Assembly: GCA_018340805.1 (NCBI GenBank)
Contig: JACMZG010001908.1
Location: 43,490,843 to 43,554,842, forward strand
Reading direction: 5' to 3'
DNA length: 64,000 nucleotides
Source of the DNA: Microvelia longipes
Taxonomy: Eukaryota > Arthropoda > Insecta > Hemiptera > Veliidae
Shown here piece after piece: positions 56,736-64,000 of the stretch (its first letter is position 1; each line of letters opens with the position of its first letter). Position numbers and translations under genes: made by a program. The notes under the pieces were generated by a model that saw only the letters and a program-made list of their open reading frames with translations, was not told the origin of the DNA and made no database searches.

Positions 56736-56942
56736 ATGGATTTTGAAACAACAATCAATCACTACTTGTATAAGGACTTGATACTACTTTTTGAAAATGA
56801 TAATCATAAAGTTTTGTTTTATAACCTTAATATATTTGATCATATAACAGTTGAGGAAGGTTATGTAGAAAAAAGTAAAGGAATTCAAACACTAATAGTA
56901 TTATTGTTGAAAGTTGAAAAAAATTATAAACTTAATACATAG
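56736..56942 (+). CDS. 68-codon AT-rich ORF, unrecognised
   Basis: Starts Met-Asp-Phe-Glu-Thr-Thr and ends just inside the TIR-family end at 56938. Composition is acidic/Asn-rich with hydrophobic patches; no domain or signal recognised. It could be a remnant of a transposon gene or chance. Confidence 0.15.
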   Translation: MDFETTINHYLYKDLILLFENDNHKVLFYNLNIFDHITVEEGYVEKSKGIQTLIVLLLKVEKNYKLNT

Positions 56943-56985
56943 AGATATATTACTAGAGGGGCCCTATTGGTTAAATTTTGAAACA
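56938..56985 (+). repeat. Single end of the 30925-31216 TIR family
   Basis: ACATAGAGATATATTACTAG and AGGGGCCCTATTGG match the inverted right end at 31180-31216. Confidence 0.6.
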
Positions 56986-57244
56986 TCGAAAAAGTAACAT
57001 TCGATTATCATTTTCATCAAATAAACATTTGTTCTTTTCATCAAAGAACAAAAAACAGTAAATTATTTAGTAGAATATATCATTTGATACTACCGAGTTT
57101 TGCAAAACATGAATAGTTGACACAATATAATTGTGCGAGAGACACCTAGGAGATGTAACAAGCAAAATGCAATGCTACATCTGGGAACTGTTCCATCATT
57201 CGACATTCGTCATCATTGATGGCTCGACATAATGTCATGTCCCA

Positions 57245-57285
57245 CTCTGTTTCGTTACGTCTAACTCATCAGGGCGCCGACAGAG
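57245..57285 (-). ncRNA. Hammerhead ribozyme, satellite unit 1
   Basis: Minus strand, 5' to 3': CUCUGU-C (stem III strand and cleavage C17), GGCGCC (stem I), CUGAUGA (core), GUUA-gacg-UAAC (stem II), GAA, ACAGAG (stem III). All invariant hammerhead positions are present: CUGAUGA, GAA, the A15.1-U16.1 pair, C17 and the G10.1-C11.1 pair. Predicted cleavage falls between 57279 and 57278. Stem III is 6 bp perfect and stem II is 4 bp. Stem I is a 6-nt self-complementary sequence without a loop, so a single unit cannot form it; two units can share it as a double hammerhead. The open helix is III, so the class would be type III. No function is demonstrated. Confidence 0.85.
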
Positions 57286-57560
57286 CCCGAACTCACTCTG
57301 ACCTTCAATTAATTCCGAAGAATATAATGTGAAGTACTTACCAGAGACGAGCGGTGCTCTCTTACCGCCATCATGCATGGCAAGCAAAACATATATCATT
57401 TGATACTACCGAGTTTTTGCAAAACATGAATAGTTGACACAATATAATTGTGCGAGAGACACTAGGAAATGTAACAAGCAAAATGCAATGCTACATCTGG
57501 GAACTGTTCCATCATTCGACATTCGTCATCATTGATGGCTCGACATAATGTCATGTCCCA

Positions 57561-57601
57561 CTCTGTTTCGTTACGTCTAACTCATCAGGGCGCCGACAGA
57601 G
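57561..57601 (-). ncRNA. Hammerhead ribozyme, unit 2
   Basis: Intact; core and stems identical to unit 1. Confidence 0.85.
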
Positions 57602-57876
57602 CCTGAACTCACTCTGACCTTCAATTAATTCCGAAGAATATAATGTGAAGTACTTACCAGAGACGAGCGGTGCTCTCTTACCGCCATCATGCATGGCAAG
57701 CAAAACATATATCATTTGATACTACCGAGTTTTTCAAAACATGAAATAGTTGACACAATATAATTGTGCGAGAGACACTAGGAAATGTAACAAGCAAAAT
57801 GCAATGCTACATCTGGGAACTGTTCCATCATTCGACATTCGTCATCATTGATGGCTCGACATAATGTCATGTCCCA

Positions 57877-57917
57877 CTCTGTTTCGTTACGTCTAACTCA
57901 TCAGGGCGCCGACAGAG
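57877..57917 (-). ncRNA. Hammerhead ribozyme, unit 3
   Basis: Intact. Confidence 0.85.
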
Positions 57918-58192
57918 CCTGAACTCACTCTGACCTTCAATTAATTCCGAAGAATATAATGTGAAGTACTTACCAGAGACGAGCGGTGCTCTCTTACCGC
58001 CATCATGCATGGCAAGCAAAACATATATCATTTGATACTACCGAGTTTTGCAAAACATGAATAGTTGACACAATATAATTGTGCGAGAGACACCTAGGAA
58101 ATGTAACAAGCAAAATGCAATGCTACATCTGGGAACTGTTCCATCATTCGACATTCGTCATCATTGATGGCTCGACATAATGTCATGTCCCA

Positions 58193-58233
58193 CTCTGTTT
58201 CGTTACGTCTAACTCATCAGGGCGCCGACAGAG
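58193..58233 (-). ncRNA. Hammerhead ribozyme, unit 4
   Basis: Intact. Confidence 0.85.
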
Positions 58234-58507
58234 CCTGAACTCACTCTGACCTTCAATTAATTCCGAAGAATATAATGTGAAGTACTTACCAGAGACGAGC
58301 GGTGCTCTCTTACCGCCATCATGCATGGCAAGCAAAACATATATCATTTGATACTACCGAGTTTTGCAAACATGAATAGTTGACACAATATAATTGTGCG
58401 AGAGACACCTAGGAAATGTAACAAGCAAAATGCAATGCTACATCTGGGAACTGTTCTATCATTCGACATTCGTCATCAATGATGTCTCGACATAATGTCA
58501 TGTCCCA

Positions 58508-58548
58508 CTCTGTTTCGTTACTTCTAACTCATCAGGGCGCCGACAGAG
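58508..58548 (-). ncRNA. Hammerhead ribozyme, unit 5, loop variant
   Basis: The only change is in the stem II loop (GACG to GAAG); all paired and core positions are kept. Confidence 0.85.
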
Positions 58549-58823
58549 CCTGAACTCACTCTGACCTTCAATTAATTCCGAAGAATATAATGTGAAGTAC
58601 TTACCAGAGACGAGCGGTGCTCTCTTACCGCCATCATGCATGGCAAGCAAAACATATATCATTTGATACTACCGAGTTTTGCAAAACATGAATAGTTGAT
58701 ACAATATAATTGTGCGAGAGACACCTAGGAAATGTAACAAGCAAAATGCAATGCTACATTTGGGAACTGTTCTATCATTCGACATTCGTCATCAATGATG
58801 GCTCGACATAATGTCATGTCCCA

Positions 58824-58863
58824 CTCTTTTCGTTACGTCTAACTCATCAGGGCGCCGACAAAG
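58824..58863 (-). ncRNA. Hammerhead ribozyme, unit 6, probably defective
   Basis: Core CUGAUGA and stem II are intact. Stem III is damaged on both strands: ACAGAG has lost a base (reads AAGAG after GAA) and CUCUGU became CUUUGU. Cleavage is likely weakened or lost. Confidence 0.6.
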
Positions 58864-59136
58864 CCTGAACTCACTCTGACCTTCAACTAATTCCGAAGAA
58901 TATAATGTGAAGTACTTACCAGAGACGAGCGGTGCTCTCTTACCGCCATCATGCATGGCAAGCAAAACATATCATTTGATACTACCGAGTTTTGCAAAAC
59001 ATGAATAGTTGACACAATATAATTGTGCGAGAGACACCTAGGAAATGTAACAAGCAAAATGCAATGCTACATCTGGGAACTGTTCCATCATTCGACATTC
59101 GTCATCATTGATGGCTCGACATAATGTCATGTCCCA

Positions 59137-59177
59137 CTCTGTTTCGTTACGTCTAACTCATCAGGGCGCCGACAGAG
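59137..59177 (-). ncRNA. Hammerhead ribozyme, unit 7
   Basis: Intact. Confidence 0.85.
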
Positions 59178-59452
59178 CCTGAACTCACTCTGACCTTCAA
59201 TTAATTCCGAAGAATATAATGTGAAGTACTTACCAGAGACGAGCGGTGCTCTCTTACCGCCATCATGCATGGCAAGCAAAACATATATCATTTGATACTA
59301 CCGAGTTTTGCAAAACATGAATAGTTGACACAATATAATTGTGCGAGAGACACCTAGGAAATGTAACAAGCAAAATGCAATGCTACATCTGGGAACTGTT
59401 CCATCATTCGACATTCGTCATCATTGATGGCTCGACATAATGTCATGTCCCA

Positions 59453-59493
59453 CTCTGTTTCGTTACGTCTAACTCATCAGGGCGCCGACAGAG
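59453..59493 (-). ncRNA. Hammerhead ribozyme, unit 8
   Basis: Intact. Confidence 0.85.
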
Positions 59494-59768
59494 CCTGAAC
59501 TCACTCTGACCTTCAATTAATTCCGAAGAATATAATGTGAAGTACTTACCAGAGACGAGCGGTGCTCTCTTACCGCCATCATGCATGGCAAGCAAAACAT
59601 ATATCATTTGATACTACCGAGTTTTGCAAAACATGAATAGTTGACACAATATAATTGTGCGAGAGACACCTAGGAAATGTAACAAGCAAAATGCAATGCT
59701 ACATCTGGGAACTGTTCCATCATTCGACATTCGTCATCATTGATGGCTCGACATAATGTCATGTCCCA

Positions 59769-59809
59769 CTCTGTTTCGTTACGTCTAACTCATCAGGGCG
59801 CCGACAGAG
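59769..59809 (-). ncRNA. Hammerhead ribozyme, unit 9
   Basis: Intact. Confidence 0.85.
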
Positions 59810-60083
59810 CCTGAACTCACTCTGACCTTCAATTAATTCCGAAAATATAATGTGAAGTACTTACCAGAGACGAGCGGTGCTCTCTTACCGCCATCATGCA
59901 TGGCAAGCAAAACATATATCATTTGATACTACCGAGTTTTGCAAAACATGAATAGTTGACACAATATAATTGTGCGAGAGACACCTAGGAAATGTAACAA
60001 GCAAAATGCAATGCTACATCTGGGAACTGTTCCATCATTCGACATTCGTCATCATTGATGGCTCGACATAATGTCATGTCCCA

Positions 60084-60124
60084 CTCTGTTTCGTTACGTC
60101 TAACTCATCAGGGCGCCGACAGAG
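60084..60124 (-). ncRNA. Hammerhead ribozyme, unit 10
   Basis: Intact. Confidence 0.85.
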
Positions 60125-60398
60125 CCTGAACTCACTCTGACCTTCAATTAATTCCGAAGAATATAATGTGAAGTACTTACCAGAGACGAGCGGTGCTCTC
60201 TTACCGCCATCATGCATGGCAAGCAAAACATATATCATTTGATACTACCGAGTTTTGCAAACATGAATAGTTGACACAATATAATTGTGCGAGAGACACC
60301 TAGGAAATGTAACAAGCAAAATGCAATGCTACATCTGGGAACTGTTCCATCATTCGACATTCGTCATCATTGATGGCTCGACATAATGTCATGTCCCA

Positions 60399-60439
60399 CT
60401 CTGTTTCGTTACGTCTAACTCATCAGGGCGCCGACAGAG
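60399..60439 (-). ncRNA. Hammerhead ribozyme, unit 11
   Basis: Intact. Confidence 0.85.
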
Positions 60440-60713
60440 CCTGAACTCACTCTGACCTTCAATTAATTCCGAAGAATATAATGTGAAGTACTTACCAGAG
60501 ACGAGCGGTGCTCTCTTACCGCCATCATGCATGGCAAGCAAAACATATATCATTTGATACTACCGAGTTTTGCAAACATGAATAGTTGACACAATATAAT
60601 TGTGCGAGAGACACCTAGGAAATGTAACAAGCAAAATGCAATGCTACATCTGGGAACTGTTCCATCATTCGACATTCGTCATCATTGATGGCTCGACATA
60701 ATGTCATGTCCCA

Positions 60714-60754
60714 CTCTGTTTCGTTACGTCTAACTCATCAGGGCGCCGACAGAG
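60714..60754 (-). ncRNA. Hammerhead ribozyme, unit 12
   Basis: Intact. Confidence 0.85.
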
Positions 60755-61030
60755 CCTGAACTCACTCTGACCTTCAATTAATTCCGAAGAATATAATGTG
60801 AAGTACTTACCAGAGACGAGCGGTGCTCTCTTACCGCCATCATGCATGGCAAGCAAAACATATATCATTTTGATACTACCGAGTTTTGCAAAACATGAAT
60901 AGTTGACACAATATAATTGTGCGAGAGACACCAAGGAAATGTAACAAGCAAAATGCAATGCTACATCTGGGAACTGTTCCATCATTCGACATTCGTCATC
61001 ATTGATGGCTCGACATAATGTCATGTCCCA

Positions 61031-61071
61031 CTCTGTTTCGTTACGTCTAACTCATCAGGGCGCCGACAGAG
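61031..61071 (-). ncRNA. Hammerhead ribozyme, unit 13
   Basis: Intact. Confidence 0.85.
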
Positions 61072-61346
61072 CCTGAACTCACTCTGACCTTCAATTAATT
61101 CCGAAGAATATAATGTGAAGTACTTACCAGAGACGAGCGGTGCTCTCTTACCGCCATCATGCATGGCAAGCAAAACATATATCATTTGATACTACCGAGT
61201 TTTGCAAAACATGAATAGTTGACACAATATAATTGTGCGAGAGACACCTAGGAGATGTAACAAGCAAAATGCAATGCTACATCTGGGAACTGTTCCATCA
61301 TTCGACATTCGTCATCATTGATGGCTCGACATAATGTCATGTCCCA

Positions 61347-61387
61347 CTCTGTTTCGTTACGTCTAACTCATCAGGGCGCCGACAGAG
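61347..61387 (-). ncRNA. Hammerhead ribozyme, unit 14
   Basis: Intact; a CT dinucleotide is lost just outside the motif (GAACACTCTG instead of GAACTCACTCTG). Confidence 0.85.
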
Positions 61388-61478
61388 CCTGAACACTCTG
61401 ACCTTCAATTAATTCCGAAGAATATAATGTGAAGTACTTACCAGAGACGAGCGTGCTCTCTTACCGGCATGTCATCTA

Positions 61479-61512
61479 CCGAGTTTGCGCTTGTTACCTG
61501 ACTAGGTTTCTC
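61479..61512. other. Inversion junction of the satellite
   Basis: Scrambled 34 bp (GTCATCTACCGAGTTTGCGC, then TTGTTACCTGACTAGGTTT) joining the two orientations. Pieces of the unit are recognisable but rearranged, as after end joining. Confidence 0.8.
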
Positions 61513-61680
61513 TCGCACAATTATATTGTGTCAACTATTCATGTTTTGCAAAATCGGTAGTATCAAATGATATATGTTTTGCTTGCCATGCATGATGGCG
61601 GTAAGAGAGCACCGCTCGTCTCTGGTAAGTACTTCACATTATATTCTTCGGAATTAATTGAAGGTCAGAGTGAGTTCAGG

Positions 61681-61721
61681 CTCTGTCGGCGCCCTGATGA
61701 GTTAGACGTAACGAAACAGAG
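61681..61721 (+). ncRNA. Hammerhead ribozyme, inverted unit 1
   Basis: CTCTGTC|GGCGCC-CTGATGA-GTTAGACGTAAC-GAA-ACAGAG, intact on the plus strand; predicted cleavage after 61687. Confidence 0.85.
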
Positions 61722-61996
61722 TGGGACATGACATATGTCGAGCCATCAATGATGACGAATGTCGAATGATGGAACAGTTCCCAGATGTAGCATTGCATTT
61801 TGCTTGTTACATTTCCTAGGTGTCTCTCGCACAATTATATTGTGTCAACTATTCATGTTTTGCAAAACTCGGTAGTATCAAATGATATATGTTTTGCTTG
61901 CCATGCATGATGGCGGTAAGAGAGCACCGCTCGTCTCTGGTAAGTACTTTCACATTATATTCTTCGGAATTAATTGAAGGTCAGAGTGAGTTCAGG

Positions 61997-62037
61997 CTCT
62001 GTCGGCGCCCTGATGAGTTAGACGTAACGAAACAGAG
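61997..62037 (+). ncRNA. Hammerhead ribozyme, inverted unit 2
   Basis: Intact; one G is lost just after stem III. Confidence 0.85.
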
Positions 62038-62311
62038 TGGACATGACATTATGTCGAGCCATCAAAGATGACGAATGTCGAATGATGGAACAGTTCCCAG
62101 ATGTAGCATTGCATTTTGCTTGTTACATTTCCTAGGTGTCTCTCGCACAATTATATTGTGTCAACTATTCATGTTTTGCAAAACTCGGTAGTATCAAATG
62201 ATATATGTTTTGCTTGCCATGCATGATGGCGGTAAGAGAGCACCGCTCGTCTCTGGTAAGTACTTCACATTATATTCTTCGGAATTAATTGAAGGTCAGA
62301 GTGAGTTCAGG

Positions 62312-62352
62312 CTCTGTCGGCGCCCTGATGAGTTAGACGTAACGAAACAGAG
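62312..62352 (+). ncRNA. Hammerhead ribozyme, inverted unit 3
   Basis: Intact. Confidence 0.85.
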
Positions 62353-62506
62353 TGGGACATGACATTATGTCGAGCCATCAATGATGACGAATGTCGAATG
62401 ATGGAACAGTTCCCAGATGTAGCATTGCATTTTGCTTGTTACATTTCCTAGGTGTCTCTCGCACAATTATATTGTGTCAACTATTCATGTTTTGCAAAAC
62501 TCGGTA

Positions 62507-62507
62507 N
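62507..62507. other. Ambiguous base at an abrupt sequence change
   Basis: A single N exactly where the satellite stops mid-unit (TCGGTA-N-GATCG). Likely an assembly join; array length and downstream contiguity are uncertain. Confidence 0.8.
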
Positions 62508-63638
62508 GATCGTAAATAACTACATCGTATGCATATTTATAGAAGCATACGGGAAAACTACAAACATTTTAAGCCCATAAGCACATGGTTTAAAGATAAG
62601 AAAAAATATAGGAAATTATTAGTTGGTTACCATGTTATCGAAATAGTGAACGATATCATTTCACACAAGTTTTTAGGCATCAGAGATTCTTAATGATAAT
62701 GTTTTAAAACGATTAGGTTTATTAGGAGAACGAAAAGTGTCATCATTAGGACTACATTTATCAAACTCTATGTCAAATTTCAATCACCAAAAATATTTAA
62801 GAACTGAAATTTGAGACAGACCAAATCAGGTTATATCTATTCGCCAAGTTGAGATTGAAGTGGGAAGAACAATATTCGTCCAATTTTAGAAGAAGAACAA
62901 AATAACAGTAGTACTAATTTTTCCATACTATAATTGCAACCTTTAGTTAAAGGTGAAGAGCGCGTTCAAAACGTTTTACCCAATCAAAAGAGCCATGAGA
63001 AGCGAGTAGAATGCCGGGTACCAACACAAAGATGAAATGCATGAAGTGGTGAAATCAGGAACCCCCTAACATCACGTAAAGAAGATGAAGAAATGCCGGA
63101 AGTAATTACTTATAGTGGAATCAAACAGAAAACTATAAAGGAAAGCAATAGTACTAACTAATTATAATTATTGTTTAACACACACCAGTCAGGGTTCGAA
63201 CATAGATAACGAGAAAACTGAAAAGTCCGTGTTTTCGAAGATTTTTTAATAAATTTTTGGGTTTCCACCCGTTACATAGAAAAATTATCAATTACCACAA
63301 CTAGGATCCAGAATATTTACAGAGGTTGTACCTTACCAAACTTGAAGATAAACAATCATCCACTATGTTAGATAGCGTTACCAAATGTGACAGGTGAATA
63401 TCACCTTCATATGTTATCATAGCTTTCGAGCTCCTGCTTTAAAACCGGAAGTAGATATCCTTCCACTTACTTCGAATTCCAATATAAATCCAGCTACGAT
63501 TATCTTCGAGATTGCTAACAGTGCTCTAAGAGGTGGATCAGATCTCATGTTTTTATAATTTCATCTTTCTGTCTTGCTTATTCCTCTTCTTTCTGTAGGT
63601 TAGTCATTGTTGCACTTATACGATTGATTTTATTTTAG
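62508..63638. other. Unassigned, possibly decayed retrotransposon interior
   Basis: Less AT-rich than the spacers, with many short frames but no frame over 60 codons. I recognise no pol or gag motif. Its position before the LTR-like end suggests an eroded element. Confidence 0.3.
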
Positions 63639-64000
63639 TTTCGGGACGAAACTTCGCCCGATGGAGGTATGTGAGGCGTTCATGTGGATTCGCCTCCCAA
63701 TTTTGAACATTTAGTTTGTGCTATGTATTTTGCTTTAAATAATATTCCATATAATTGTTGGGACAAAACCCAACTCATTTTGTTGAGCAAGCCAACGTAA
63801 CTTTCCTTATGAGCCAAAAGGACTGAATAAATAACAAACAATTAAAATTGGAAAGTTCAACGGATCAATTGACTTCCCGAAAAATAATATAATTTTCCAA
63901 GGGATACAATACCAAGAAATAATAAGAGCCTCACCAGAAAAGTTAAAAAGGACAAGGAAATTCCCACCGAAAGAACTAACACAACTCTAACCTCTAACAC
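63639..64000 (+). mobile_element. LTR-retrotransposon 3' end (Gypsy-like), partial
   Basis: TTTCGGGACGAAACTTCGCC at 63639 reads Phe-Arg-Asp-Glu-Thr-Ser-Pro-Asp-Gly-Gly-Met-stop. This C-terminal signature is typical of the polyprotein end in Ty3/Gypsy (chromovirus-type) elements. A purine tract (GATGGAGG) and a TGTGAGG start (63670) of a presumed 3' LTR follow. An AATAAA lies near 63825. The LTR end is not identifiable within the window, and an in-frame TAG directly upstream shows the ORF is broken. Confidence 0.4.

Larger units (their letters stand above)
57076..61478 (-). repeat. 316-bp hammerhead satellite, 14 tandem units
   Basis: Fourteen head-to-tail units spaced 313-317 bp (marker CATGAATAGTTGACAC at 57108, 57425, 57741, 58056, 58371, 58687, 59000, 59316, 59632, 59947, 60262, 60577, 60894, 61210). 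Units differ by only a few substitutions or 1-bp indels, so the array is young or homogenised. Each unit carries one hammerhead motif on the minus strand. Open frames such as 60704-61024 (-) differ between units and are not coding. Confidence 0.95.
61513..62506 (+). repeat. 316-bp hammerhead satellite, about 3 inverted units
   Basis: The same unit in the opposite orientation, marker TGTGTCAACTATTCATG at about 61528, 61843, 62158 and 62475. It stops abruptly at an N. These units place the ribozymes on the trio-sense strand. Confidence 0.95.

Noticed and set aside
60704..61024. 106-aa minus ORF and 60-aa ORF (61889) in the hammerhead satellite
   Set aside because: Frames are not shared by all units because of 1-bp indels, and they overlap the ribozyme; the RNA explains the unit better.
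57076..61478. Satellite unit as spliced-leader RNA or U1 snRNA gene because of CTG|GTAAGTACTT
   Set aside because: No Sm site and no snRNA stem order around the donor-like sequence; U1 conserved loops are absent.
57076..62506. CRISPR array
   Set aside because: Contiguous 316-bp units without unique spacers, in a eukaryotic genome; the other arrays here also lack spacers.

Overview
The window is AT-rich (roughly 70% A+T by eye) metazoan nuclear DNA, almost certainly from an invertebrate. The only recognisable conserved coding sequence is one exon at 24311-24502 (+). It has clean AG/GT borders and encodes the second half of a spectrin repeat of the Trio/Kalirin RhoGEF family. No neighbouring trio exon is visible on either side. 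If the assembly is right, almost the whole window is therefore two very large trio introns (at least about 24 kb upstream and up to about 39 kb downstream), and nearly everything else is repeat DNA inside them.

The repeats fall into recurring families, named here for convenience. Family A is an element of about 0.7-0.85 kb. It has a 5' hairpin, a central module with TGACGTCA and TGACTCAGCA sites, an internal 5S-rRNA-type promoter, a run of small GA-GC-GNA-GC-GA hairpins and a T-run at the 3' end. Family B shares the central module and sits next to long (TA)n tracts. Family C is a foldback repeat of about 400-480 bp. Families D, D2 and E/D carry short GC-rich GCGAAGC hairpins. There are also at least three tRNA-derived SINE families, many terminal-inverted-repeat (TIR) or foldback elements, and over a dozen minisatellites with 15-75 bp periods.

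Layout: 0-9 kb has a TIR element with perfect 108-bp ends, a SINE and a MITE carrying a minisatellite. 9-24 kb has tandem arrays, palindromes and copies of families A, C and D2. 24.3 kb holds the trio exon. 25-35 kb has (TA)n tracts, SINEs and arrays. 35.07-36.59 kb holds a 764-bp direct duplication, each copy with a TATA box, a 43-codon reading frame and a polyadenylation signal on the minus strand. 37-57 kb has large minisatellites, family A copies (two of them hosting arrays) and inverted-repeat elements.

The most striking region is 57076-62506. It is a satellite of about 316-bp units, 14 in one orientation and then about 3 inverted, and each unit carries a hammerhead ribozyme motif with the complete catalytic core. 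Stem I of this motif is a bare 6-nt palindrome with no loop, which suggests that it works as a dimer. The first 14 ribozymes are antisense to trio and the last 3 are sense. The array ends at a single N (62507), so sequence beyond it may not be contiguous. The last 1.5 kb looks like degenerate LTR-retrotransposon 3' sequence.
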